This document shows positions 1-7,842 of a DNA stretch of 19,596 nucleotides, piece by piece. The translations under genes were made by a program, and so were the position numbers. Source of the stretch: Planctomycetota bacterium (GTDB lineage: Bacteria > Planctomycetota > PUPC01 > JACPCR01); the NCBI GenBank assembly GCA_030740295.1, contig JASLXP010000386.1, forward strand, positions 1 through 19,596, read 5' to 3'. The stretch's first letter is position 1; each line of letters starts with the position of its first letter. The notes beneath the pieces are model-generated. The model did not search any database. It was given only the letters and a program-made list of their open reading frames with translations, and had not been told where the DNA came from.

Positions 1-3000
1 AGAAGAAATCGGGGGAGGCGGGAAAGAAAAAGGACCAGCAGTATTCAGGATTCCCATCAAGAAAGTCCGGCCCTCTGATCTGATTCTGGATTTTCCGGCC
101 GGGGTCGTTGGCGGCATTGGTGTCGGCTCTGACATCTCCAGCCTCAAGGGTTTGCACGGAGGGCTCAAGTATGTCCAGAGGGGGAGCGCGTTCTATTGCC
201 GGGAAGCAGGCCTGCGTCTCGAAGTGACCAGCAATCTCATCTACAAGATCACGGTAGCGATTGCTCCTCACCTTCTGGATGGCCAGCACCTCGACCAGTT
301 CCCCGGCAGGCTCGTTCCAGATCTGGGCGTGCAGGTGGGCCGTGAATCGGCTGCCAGGTTGCTCGGGAAGCCTACTTTACAGGATGCTTCCAGCCTGGTG
401 TACCGGACGCTGCGACGGGACGCGATCCGATTGAGTTTCGGCAAGAAGGGAACCCTTCAACGGATCACTTTCGAGGCAGGTCAGGATTTTTTCAAATATC
501 AGAAACTCGCCCGGCAGACACCCGTCCGTCATCCCGATTCCAAGCCATATCAGTTGCCGGAGGGCGGAGGCAAGAGAGCGAATTTTGATCTCGGCAGACA
601 GGTCGGTGTCGGCATGCCTCTCGGCGAACACTATTCGCACATCGCAGGCCTGCCTGACGACATGATCGTCGAAGAGGCCGAGGGGCTGGCGTATTTCGCC
701 CCTGCCGGGCTGGTCGTACAGGTGGAGGAAAAACGGATCATCAAAATCGAGGTCTTCGTGCGGCCCGAATTTCAGGACATTCCGCTCAAGCCTTACAAGG
801 GGACATTTACCCACGGCATCCATTCCAAGGTGAAGCTCAAGGAAGTGAGAGATCTTCTCGGCCCTGAAAACGGTTACGGAGAAGACGCTCGAATGCCTTC
901 GCTCTACTACATCATGGAAAACTCGTACTATCGTTTCAGTTTCACGCCCGGCAGCGAGGAACTGATTTCGGTTACCATGGGGCTGGTGAATGAGGTGGCT
1001 GAGATGCCGGTAAAAGAATCGCTCGATTCCCTCAAAGCGATCGTTCAGAAGGGCCCGATATGGCGCAACCAGAAAGTGGTCGCCTTCACGGATGCCGGGC
1101 AGGAACTTGAAGCGGCCAGCGAGACAAAGAGCTTTTACAGTGTGAAGACCGGCGATGTTACCGGTTGGATAGCGAAGACGGACGCGCGCAAGAGCTCGGA
1201 AAGTGCCATCTGGCTGGAGGTGGCTCATAAGGTCCGATTTCGTGAGAGCGACAATCCCGGAAAACTGATCGATGCATCTTTCATCGGAGGCCCAAATCTT
1301 ATTGCCGCCGCCGGAGAGTTTGCCGGAATCAAACGGGGCTCACCGGATGGGGGCATTCATATGTATAAGAAGGGAGTACGTGTCCCATTCAAAACCTACA
1401 AGGGCCGCCCGGTCACGAATGTGGTCCCTATGCCGGAAAGCGGTGAGTTTCTCTCAATCGCCAATGGCAAAAAAATCCTGACTTTTTGCGTATACAACCA
1501 GACGAAGAATCAGCCCCTTTCAGTCCGGCAGTTCGAACACGAGGAACAGCGGAGCGCGGAAATATTTCGCGTGTGCGAGCAGGGCCACACTGCCGCGGTG
1601 GTGTGGAAGCAGAAGGTCTCACTCGTCGCACTGCCTGACGCGGATCACATAAAATCTCTCGATACGCAGGATACTATTCAGGACGTAGCCCTATCGAGTG
1701 ATGGGAAGACTCTGTGGATCCTGCACTCCAGAAGCGTCATCATCTGGAACGCGACCACCGGTAAAACTCAGACAGTCGGGCTTGCCGGCAGGCGGCATCT
1801 TTACCGTGTACCGGGGCACAATACCGTTCTCGCCCTTTCAAAATCCAGGCAGAGGAACATCCCGTTTGTTTCAGCGTTTGACCTCCGGAGCGCCCGCCCC
1901 CTCTGGCAGTCAAATGACTTTCTTGTCATCCCGCCCAGCATTGGTGGGGCGTCGCTCGATGCAGACGTCCTGGTTGGAGCGTCCACCCTTGGCTCACTCG
2001 CAGCCGTTCTGGTGGACCCGCGGACCGGGACTGTCAAAGAGTCCGTCTCTCTGGGCGATGAACATCGCATCAGCCAGCTTCGGGGCCTGAAGATAAGCCC
2101 GGACGCGGTTGAACTGTTGGCTTGGTTCAGTGACGGCACCATGAAGAGGGTCGAGGTGGAATCCCGGAGCGCTGAAACCTATCGAGGTTTCATTCGCAGC
2201 TTTCATCCCTCTTCCTCGGTGCGCGGCGGCGCCATATCCGTGGTGGCAGAAGGCGCAAAAGTATTTGTTTACGTTGGCAAGGCGAAAGTCCCGGAAATGG
2301 TCCTCGAAGCGAGTGCACCAGTCACAGCCCTGGAGATTTCGGCTAAGAAGACCTGGATTGCCGCCGGGGATTCGAAAGGAATTATTTATGTCTGGAACGC
2401 GACGAATGGCAATCTCCTCAAGACCTTCAAGGATGATCAGAGCAAGCTTCCGGCCATCAGCAAGATTCGCATCACGTCCGACGACCAGGCGATCCTCTAT
2501 TCAGCCAAAGGCCATCTATCGGTTGTCATGAATTACCTCGTTCCGCCCTATTCTCGTTTTGAGTTTTCCCAAGGGGATGTGGTCAGCGATTTCGAGCTTT
2601 CACCCGACGGGCTCAAGTGCATTTCACTGGCTACAGGAGAGGCCACCAGGCTTTATGCATGGAATCTCGAAGACCGTAAGCGCGAGCAGGGAATAGGAAT
2701 GGGGCAGCCCGCGAAGAACGGCACGCTGGCATTCGCCCCCGAAATGATCTTCGCCTTTCTTAATCTCGACGGAAAGCTCTTCAAATGGCAACTGCCGAAA
2801 AAGGGCAAAGGCCGGGTAAGCCCGTACGAGCTGCCAAAGCCCTACACCGCCGGCCCCGGCCTCATCGCCCCTGATGGCCGGCATCTGTTCCGTTTCGAAA
2901 AGGAAGGCGTGCGCATCTGGGACATCGTAGCCGAAGAGCCAATCGCCTACTCCGCCACAATGCGTCGCGACGGACGCTGGACCTTCTCATCCGACGCTCG

Positions 3001-3061
3001 CACCCTGACTCTGGCCCTCGACGGTGAGTTGGAGGTACTCAGCCTGATGCGCGAAAAGTGA
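1..3061 (+). CDS. WD40-repeat protein with duplicated N-terminal domain and SH3-like domain (5' end outside window)
   Basis: The frame is open from base 2 with no convincing start (the first possible one is a TTG at 152 inside a domain), so the gene begins upstream; 1019 codons are visible, ending in TGA at 3059-3061. Two copies of one domain are seen, at about residues 31-156 and 193-331. They share a pattern of G-V-G near the start, then a short AGL..V/GL.VQV strand, K-I-x-V, then LLG.P and a final strand (IRLSF / YRFSFT). A bacterial SH3-like segment follows near 358-395 (ending TGDVTGWIAKTDAR). From about 423 to the end there are degenerate WD40/YVTN propeller blades, for example GIIYVWNATNGNLLKTF. 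The family role is protein binding by a scaffold; I cannot name a ligand. No catalytic motif is seen. Location is unknown because the N-terminus is missing. Confidence 0.85.
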   Translation, partial: EEIGGGGKEKGPAVFRIPIKKVRPSDLILDFPAGVVGGIGVGSDISSLKGLHGGLKYVQRGSAFYCREAGLRLEVTSNLIYKITVAIAPHLLDGQHLDQFPGRLVPDLGVQVGRESAARLLGKPTLQDASSLVYRTLRRDAIRLSFGKKGTLQRITFEAGQDFFKYQKLARQTPVRHPDSKPYQLPEGGGKRANFDLGRQVGVGMPLGEHYSHIAGLPDDMIVEEAEGLAYFAPAGLVVQVEEKRIIKIEVFVRPEFQDIPLKPYKGTFTHGIHSKVKLKEVRDLLGPENGYGEDARMPSLYYIMENSYYRFSFTPGSEELISVTMGLVNEVAEMPVKESLDSLKAIVQKGPIWRNQKVVAFTDAGQELEAASETKSFYSVKTGDVTGWIAKTDARKSSESAIWLEVAHKVRFRESDNPGKLIDASFIGGPNLIAAAGEFAGIKRGSPDGGIHMYKKGVRVPFKTYKGRPVTNVVPMPESGEFLSIANGKKILTFCVYNQTKNQPLSVRQFEHEEQRSAEIFRVCEQGHTAAVVWKQKVSLVALPDADHIKSLDTQDTIQDVALSSDGKTLWILHSRSVIIWNATTGKTQTVGLAGRRHLYRVPGHNTVLALSKSRQRNIPFVSAFDLRSARPLWQSNDFLVIPPSIGGASLDADVLVGASTLGSLAAVLVDPRTGTVKESVSLGDEHRISQLRGLKISPDAVELLAWFSDGTMKRVEVESRSAETYRGFIRSFHPSSSVRGGAISVVAEGAKVFVYVGKAKVPEMVLEASAPVTALEISAKKTWIAAGDSKGIIYVWNATNGNLLKTFKDDQSKLPAISKIRITSDDQAILYSAKGHLSVVMNYLVPPYSRFEFSQGDVVSDFELSPDGLKCISLATGEATRLYAWNLEDRKREQGIGMGQPAKNGTLAFAPEMIFAFLNLDGKLFKWQLPKKGKGRVSPYELPKPYTAGPGLIAPDGRHLFRFEKEGVRIWDIVAEEPIAYSATMRRDGRWTFSSDARTLTLALDGELEVLSLMREK

Positions 3062-3385
3062 GTCAAGCCACCGTACCCAAGATCTTCACTGGAACTGTCT
3101 CATTCTGGCACCCCCCAAACGCATGTCCTGCCAGATGCACGTGATCTTCTTTTTCTTCACGGTGGAACCCTCCCTGCATTTCCGAAAAACGCCGGTTCCA
3201 GGTAGCATGCAAAGGAATGCACTGGTCTGAGGCCAGCTTGAGAACAGAGGTTATGGCCTCAAAGCACGCAATATGCCCGAAAGCATTATTCGCGTCGGGG
3301 ATCAGAGCGACCGGCCTTGACTCATCGAGACATTTCCTACGACGGGCGACTTGCCTGTTATCACATCAGACCAAAGGAGAAGACC
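3062..3385. other. Intergenic region without a recognisable gene
   Basis: This stretch of 324 bases lies between the WD40 gene and the DUF1080 gene. The short open frames in it have no recognisable protein character. It contains a TTGACT at 3317-3322, but no convincing -10 box 16-18 bases downstream. No hairpin followed by a T-run is seen. The long gap makes it likely that the DUF1080 gene has its own promoter here. Confidence 0.5.
3373..3380 (+). promoter_or_regulatory. Strong Shine-Dalgarno for the DUF1080 gene
   Basis: AAAGGAGA lies 5 bases before the ATG at 3386. It decides this start over the in-frame TTG at 3317. Such a strong site is the exception in this window. Confidence 0.75.
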
Positions 3386-4129
3386 ATGGCAGGAATCGGA
3401 TATGACGATACACCAATGATACCCGGACAGGATTGGCGAGTGCATGACAGCCGCCGTCCACAGCCGCGCATTGTCACTCCACCCACAGCAAGCACTCAGA
3501 AACAGGCGGGAAACCCACCGAGCGACGCGGCGGTCCTGTTCGATGGCACGGACACCTCGAAGTGGGTTGGCAGAGATGGCTCGCAGGCAGGCTGGATGGT
3601 GGAAAATGATTACATGGAAGTTGTGCCCAAGACCGGAAACATCCAGACCATCGATTCCTTTGGCGATTGCCACCTGCACGTTGAGTGGGCCGCACCCGTC
3701 GAGGTGAAGGGCGAAAGCCAGGGACGCGGCAACAGTGGCGTCTTTCTACTCGGACTCTATGAAGTCCAGGTGCTCGATTGTTATGACAACCCGACCTACG
3801 CGGACGGTCTGACTGCTTCTATCTACGGGCAGTTCCCGCCGCTGGTAAACGCGTGCTGCAAACCGGGTGAATGGCAGACCTACGACATCTTTTTCTACTC
3901 GGCTCAGTTCGATGGAGACGAAGTGGTCAAGCCCACGCGCATAACGGTGATTCAGAATGGTCTGCCCGTGCACATCAATAAGGAATGCCTCGGCCCCACC
4001 GGCCATCGCAACCTGGCAGAATACAAGCCGCACGGACCGACCGGCCCGGTCATGCTTCAGGATCATGGCGACCTGGTACGATATCGGAATATCTGGATCC
4101 GTAACATGACGGATTACGACGAACAGTAA
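3386..4129 (+). CDS. DUF1080 domain protein (3-keto-disaccharide hydrolase family)
   Basis: The protein has 247 residues. From about residue 48 it shows the family signature: AAVLFDGTDTSKW, then a GWMVENDYMEV strand, DCHLHVEWAAP, a glycine-rich GRGNSGVFLLG.YEVQVLD turn, GEWQTYDIFF, and near the end GPVMLQDHGD.VRYRNIWIR. This concanavalin-like beta-sandwich family (PF06439) includes enzymes that hydrolyse 3-keto-glycosides, and it is expanded in polysaccharide-degrading bacteria. Most members are secreted, but this one starts MAGIGYDDTPM with no signal peptide, so a cytoplasmic role is inferred. The start is set by the Shine-Dalgarno at 3373-3380. Downstream, after 161 bases holding a palindrome, lies a probable TIM-barrel gene in the same direction. 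Substrate is unknown. Confidence 0.9.
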   Translation: MAGIGYDDTPMIPGQDWRVHDSRRPQPRIVTPPTASTQKQAGNPPSDAAVLFDGTDTSKWVGRDGSQAGWMVENDYMEVVPKTGNIQTIDSFGDCHLHVEWAAPVEVKGESQGRGNSGVFLLGLYEVQVLDCYDNPTYADGLTASIYGQFPPLVNACCKPGEWQTYDIFFYSAQFDGDEVVKPTRITVIQNGLPVHINKECLGPTGHRNLAEYKPHGPTGPVMLQDHGDLVRYRNIWIRNMTDYDEQ

Positions 4130-4200
4130 TGGAGTAGCTCGATACGCAGTACTCCAGCCGCTGAATGGTGCTGACGCGATCTGGCATCGCTTGTGTCGTT

Positions 4201-4227
4201 GTGGCACGGGCGAGACGCCCGTGCCAC
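4201..4227. repeat. Perfect 12-bp inverted repeat, REP-like palindrome
   Basis: GTGGCACGGGCG at 4201-4212 is perfectly complementary to CGCCCGTGCCAC at 4216-4227, with loop AGA. There is no T-run after it, so it is not a classic intrinsic terminator. Its core (GGCGTCTCGCC on the minus strand) is shared with the element at 5725-5777, which suggests a dispersed family. Confidence 0.8.
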
Positions 4228-4290
4228 GTTCGCCTAAGTCAGTGCCATTCCTCCTGCCGCAACCATCTCCCAACTTCCATACCCGAAAAT

Positions 4291-5691
4291 ATGTCTGACT
4301 TCCTCGGCATAACCGTCATGTCCCCTTACATTCAGAACGAGGGGATTGACGGCATACTCAAGAGTCTCGATCTAGCCGGTGCGAACGCGGTTGCAGTCAA
4401 TACTTCTGTCACAGCACCGTGCGCGGAAGGCGAAGGATTTTGGATGCCGCCGACTGATGCCGGGGCCAGCCCTCGAGTTTTCGACCGTCCGCTCTGGGGA
4501 AGAACGGCCCTTTGGGCGCGGGGTGGACCAGCTTTCAAGTCGAAGGAAGAGTTTTACGAAGGCTGCGTCTATCGGCCGCGACAGCCGAATGATCTGACGG
4601 AATCAGACGGCGCGATCATGGGCGAGTTCATTCGAGAGGCCAAAGCCGCGGGTCATCGCGTTTACATCCAGATGGGCGCCGCCCAACCGCCCGGCATGCT
4701 GGAGGAAGATGTGCCGCGACTACCGGACGGGAGCATCCCGCAGGATCGAATGGCCAATACCGCGAGCCTGGCCAGTGAAGCCGTGCGGGCCTACAACCGG
4801 GCATTCATTCGCGATGTATTCGAGGAGTATCCGGAGATAGACGGCTTTCGTCCGGACTGGCCGGAGTATCCCTGCTACAAGCTCTGTGAGGCATTTCAGG
4901 ATTTTGGCTCGCACGTGAAGCAATGGGCAGAAGAGCGCGGGTTCGATTTTGATTCAGTTCAACGCGAGGTCGCCAGGTTCTACGCTTACATTCACGGTGA
5001 ATTGACGAACTCGGACCTCGAAGATCTGGCTTCAGCAGACAGGGGGAAGTATTCAATCCTGCACCGGATGAATTTATTCCCCGGCGTGGCTGATTGGTTC
5101 AGAATGAAGGCGGAGCTTTCAAAGGATCTGCTGGCGGATTATCGGAACGCAATTACTGAATACGGCGAAGCTGAGAAGGAGCTATCGGCGAACGCTTTCA
5201 TGCCGCCATTCACATTCATCACCGGTCTTGATTTCGCCCGTGCCGCCGAGGTGTGCGAATCCATCGCGCCGAAGCTCTACACGATGCACTGGTCACTCAT
5301 CATCAAGTTCTGGGGAGACGAGCTCCTTGCAGCGAATCCTGGACTTGATGAATCGCTGTTGGTCAGAGCCCTCGTCCATCTCCTCGATCTTGCTGAAGGA
5401 GAACCAGGCACGAGCATCAGTGATTACGGATACCCCGCTCCTGACGAGCCGCATCCAATCCCGGATGAGCCACAGAAACGAAAAATCCGCCAGGCCGTAT
5501 CTGCAACTCGCGGCAATGCCGAGATACTGCCGCTCGTCCATGGCTACGGCCCCCTCGATGATTATGGGCGTCGCTTCAAGTTGGTGGCGGAAAGTGAAGC
5601 CGCAGGAGTCTGGATAAACCGGTACGGATATCTGAGCGACGAGAAGCTCGATGTGACGCGGGAAATATGGCAGGCCAGTTCGCGAGCGTGA
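4291..5691 (+). CDS. Uncharacterised protein, probable TIM-barrel / glycoside-hydrolase-like
   Basis: The protein has 466 residues. The frame is open further upstream, but that extension would read through the palindrome at 4201-4227, so the ATG at 4291 (MSDFLGITVMSPYIQ) is chosen; there is no clear Shine-Dalgarno. I do not recognise a named family. The pattern suggests an alpha/beta barrel of the glycosyl-hydrolase type: HRVYIQMGAAQPPGM reads like a strand-loop after a helix, and IDGFRPDWPEYPCYK (from about residue 183) has acidic and aromatic residues at a strand end, followed by FQDFGSHVKQWAEERGFD. Later blocks are FMPPFTFITGLDFARAAEVC and SDYGYPAPDEPHPIP. No signal peptide is seen. The neighbouring DUF1080 gene supports a role in sugar metabolism, but this is inference. 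It could also be a non-catalytic barrel. Confidence 0.8.
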   Translation: MSDFLGITVMSPYIQNEGIDGILKSLDLAGANAVAVNTSVTAPCAEGEGFWMPPTDAGASPRVFDRPLWGRTALWARGGPAFKSKEEFYEGCVYRPRQPNDLTESDGAIMGEFIREAKAAGHRVYIQMGAAQPPGMLEEDVPRLPDGSIPQDRMANTASLASEAVRAYNRAFIRDVFEEYPEIDGFRPDWPEYPCYKLCEAFQDFGSHVKQWAEERGFDFDSVQREVARFYAYIHGELTNSDLEDLASADRGKYSILHRMNLFPGVADWFRMKAELSKDLLADYRNAITEYGEAEKELSANAFMPPFTFITGLDFARAAEVCESIAPKLYTMHWSLIIKFWGDELLAANPGLDESLLVRALVHLLDLAEGEPGTSISDYGYPAPDEPHPIPDEPQKRKIRQAVSATRGNAEILPLVHGYGPLDDYGRRFKLVAESEAAGVWINRYGYLSDEKLDVTREIWQASSRA

Positions 5692-5724
5692 CATACCTGG
5701 CGGCACAGACTGGTGCCAGCTAGT

Positions 5725-5777
5725 CGTAGCGGCGGCGTCTCGCCGCCGAACTTCTGCGGCGGGACGCCGCAGCTACG
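5725..5777. repeat. Nested palindrome: long inverted repeat whose arms are themselves hairpins
   Basis: The arms 5725-5750 and 5752-5777 match as an inverted repeat with 3 mismatches, one of them a G-T wobble. Each arm is a hairpin of its own: GGCGGCG-TCT-CGCCGCC at 5731-5747 and TGCGGCG-GGA-CGCCGCA at 5755-5771. It lies between the convergent stops of the TIM-barrel gene and the epimerase gene. It shares the core GGCGTCTCGCC with the element at 4201-4227. There is no T-run. Confidence 0.8.
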
Positions 5778-5851
5778 CAACAGACGGGGCTCTGACTTTC
5801 TACGAGCGAATCTGGCAGCCCGTCGCCACGAGGTCTCTTGCAGGCTGCAGC

Positions 5852-6808
5852 TTACAGATCATCCGCAGGGCTGCGCACCAGATCGCTCGTCCTTGCATTC
5901 AACTGCCTCAGAGCATCCACGCTGCTGAAGCGCGCTCTGAATCCTGCCTTTTCCGCTTTGGCTGTATCGACCGTCCACGGATATTGAATGTAGGGCAGAT
6001 ACTCAGGCGGCACTGCGGCGCGGCCGATCTTCCAGAGCATGGCTGTCACCCGCATCAACATTTTTGTTGAGTATCGTTTCAGTGGGCGTCCGATCACTTC
6101 CGCAATGTCATGGATTCTGATGGTATCCGGCGCGGCTATGTTGTAGACGCCGCGCTCACCATTTTTGAGCAGGCAGTAGAGCGCATAGCCGAGGTCCCGT
6201 TCATGCACGAACTGCATCTCCGGATTGAAATCGCGCAGGGTCACCAGGGATGGCTGGGTCAGCATTTTCTGAATGAAGTTATCTGTATTCGGCCCGAGCA
6301 CTGCGACCGGTCGGGCCCGGACGATCTCGATCGAGTCCTTGAATTCATCGCAGACCTGTTCCTGCTCGATCTTGTGCCTGGCGTAGGAAAAACCAATTTC
6401 AGCAGGCGGCGGCAAAGCAGTGTCTTCATTCAGAAGTGGTGTATTCACTTCACGAGCACCGTAGGCCGAAGCGCTCGAAGTCACCAGCACGCGCCGAATC
6501 CCGGATCGCTCGCACGCGGCAAGGATGTTTCGGGTGCCATCCACATTAATGGAGCGCATGAAGTCCTCGTCTTTTGTCGGATTCAGGATGAAGGCCAGGT
6601 GCGCCATTACATCGATATCCAGATCGAGCAATGAGTCAGCAAGAGTTTCGTCTCGGACGTCTCGCCGCAGGAAAGACATTCCTGGCGGCTGTAATCTTGG
6701 GGCGAGAACATCAAGGCCGATGACTTCTGTCACAGCTTCATCAGCAAGAAGATGTGGAATGAGCTGACCCGCGAGGTATCCCGAACAACCTGTGATTGCG
6801 ACACGCAT
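5852..6808 (-). CDS. NAD-dependent epimerase/dehydratase family protein (extended SDR)
   Basis: The protein has 318 residues, a normal length for an extended short-chain dehydrogenase. It has the Rossmann motif TGCSGYLAGQLI at residues 6-17 (TGxxGYxxxxL), an acidic end of strand 2 (GLDVLAP), DVMAHLAFI, NVDGTRNIL, VLVTSSASAYG with the catalytic Ser region near 111-113, and the active pair Y142-x3-K146 (SYARHK). These enzymes alter nucleotide sugars or related substrates with bound NAD(P). The start is ATG with no clear Shine-Dalgarno. It is divergent from the deacetylase-glycosyltransferase pair across an AT-rich gap, which suggests joint regulation of a glycoconjugate pathway; the substrate cannot be read from the sequence. 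Confidence 0.9.
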   Translation of the reverse strand: MRVAITGCSGYLAGQLIPHLLADEAVTEVIGLDVLAPRLQPPGMSFLRRDVRDETLADSLLDLDIDVMAHLAFILNPTKDEDFMRSINVDGTRNILAACERSGIRRVLVTSSASAYGAREVNTPLLNEDTALPPPAEIGFSYARHKIEQEQVCDEFKDSIEIVRARPVAVLGPNTDNFIQKMLTQPSLVTLRDFNPEMQFVHERDLGYALYCLLKNGERGVYNIAAPDTIRIHDIAEVIGRPLKRYSTKMLMRVTAMLWKIGRAAVPPEYLPYIQYPWTVDTAKAEKAGFRARFSSVDALRQLNARTSDLVRSPADDL

Positions 6809-6838
6809 GTTTTGAGGGGGCGGTGGAACGAATATTGA

Positions 6839-6849
6839 GCATTAAATGC
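6839..6849. promoter_or_regulatory. Short palindrome in AT-rich divergent promoter region
   Basis: GCATTAAATGC is a perfect 11-base palindrome between the divergent epimerase (start 6808) and ChbG genes. Position and symmetry fit an operator, but so short a palindrome can arise by chance. Confidence 0.25.
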
Positions 6850-6939
6850 GTACGATAATAACAGTCGCTTGTAAAAACAGGCGAGGAGATTATCTAAAGG
6901 TACGTGCCGGGTATAGAGCAATCAGTCTCACAATCGCAA

Positions 6940-7842
6940 ATGCACCAGATCATTTTCAACGCGGATGACGCTGGCATCGATGAGCCAAGAAACGAAGGCA
7001 TCATTCGTGTCTTCCAGAAAGGCTGCGTTCACAGCGCGACTGCAATTGTGAATGGCCGCGCTTTCAATCAGATAGCGTCATTCGCCCGAGCTGAATCAGG
7101 ATTTGAGCTCGGGCTTCATCTGAACCTCACGGACGGCAAGCCACTCACTCGCGCAGAGTGGTTAGCGCCTTCAGGCAAGTTCAGACCCAAACGTGATCTG
7201 TGGGCTCAGGCGTGGCAGGGCGTCATTCCGGAGGATGAAGTCTGCGCCGAATTTCGCAGACAGATAGAAACGTTCCTCGATACGGGGCTTGTTCCGACTC
7301 ATCTGGATGGGCACAATCACATTCACGTTTTTCCTGGTATGTGGGATGTTTTGAAATCAGTTATGAGTGAATTTCCGGAAATCAAAGGTGTACGCCTGCC
7401 TCTCGAAGTTGGACCTGTCCTTCTGGATGAAACCAGTTCGGATGGTGTTCCGGAAATCAGCCCGCAGGAAATATCGGATGGTGGAAACGAATTGGAGAGA
7501 TCCGGGCATCGCAAGGCCGCGTTCTTCCGCACACTTGCCGACCGTGCTTCACAGAGCAAGCCATGACGTCTACGCTCACCCGGCGAGTTCGCCGGGATCG
7601 TCCTGGCGGAGCACTTCACTCTTGAAAACCTCAAAAGGACCATCCTTGAATTCAGGTCGCCTGTCGCAGAGCTGATGTCACATCCGGGCCGCTGTGCGGA
7701 CGATTCAGTCAAGTATTCAGGAAATCCAGATCGCGAAAACGAGCTCCGACTGCTCACGTCTCCTGACTTTCTCGACTGGCTCTCAGAGCATGCTGTCCCC
7801 GTGAATTATGCCACAGCCGACTGGGCAACGGAGGCCACATGA
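6940..7842 (+). CDS. ChbG/YdjC-family carbohydrate deacetylase, interrupted by in-frame TGA at 7564
   Basis: The ATG at 6940 gives MHQIIFNADDAG, the usual family start; a GTG at 6904 in the same frame is the alternative. Metal-site motifs are NADD, the ELGLHLNLTDG strand and PTHLDGHNHIHVFP. These enzymes remove acetyl groups from N-acetylated sugars using a divalent metal. The frame meets TGA at 7564-7566, yet continues without any shift as RLRSPGEFAGI, LENLKRTILEF, AELMSHPGRCADDS and LTSPDFLDWLSEHAV to TGA at 7840-7842. That is the expected C-terminal part of the family (the SHPG block is typical). The true stop overlaps the next ATG (ATGA), so coupling is preserved. So one codon breaks an otherwise intact gene of about 300 codons. 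Nonsense mutation, sequencing error or recoding are possible; other genes here use TGA as a real stop. Confidence 0.85.
7564..7596 (+). other. In-frame TGA followed by a perfect hairpin
   Basis: TGA at 7564-7566 interrupts the ChbG frame. CCCGGCGA at 7579-7586 pairs perfectly with TCGCCGGG at 7589-7596. Drawn with a 7-bp stem, the apical loop is AGTT and begins 19 bases after the TGA. Distance and an early loop G fall within the loose pattern of bacterial SECIS elements, but the residue is not at a known redox site. Confidence 0.5.

Noticed and set aside
377..1228. Minus-strand 283-codon open frame inside the WD40 gene
   Set aside because: It is opposite a clear protein-coding frame with domain repeats and has no family character; a shadow of the real gene.
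3317..3345. Sigma70-type promoter for the DUF1080 gene at TTGACT
   Set aside because: There is no acceptable -10 hexamer at 16-18 bases spacing.
4165..4290. Upstream extension of the TIM-barrel gene frame
   Set aside because: It reads through the palindrome at 4201-4227 and gives a Cys/Arg-rich peptide unlike a protein start; the ATG at 4291 fits better.
7564..7566. TGA reassigned as a sense codon genome-wide
   Set aside because: TGA ends several genes here at family-consistent lengths (WD40 gene at 3059, glycosyltransferase at 8901, TIM-barrel at 5689), so a changed genetic code is not supported.
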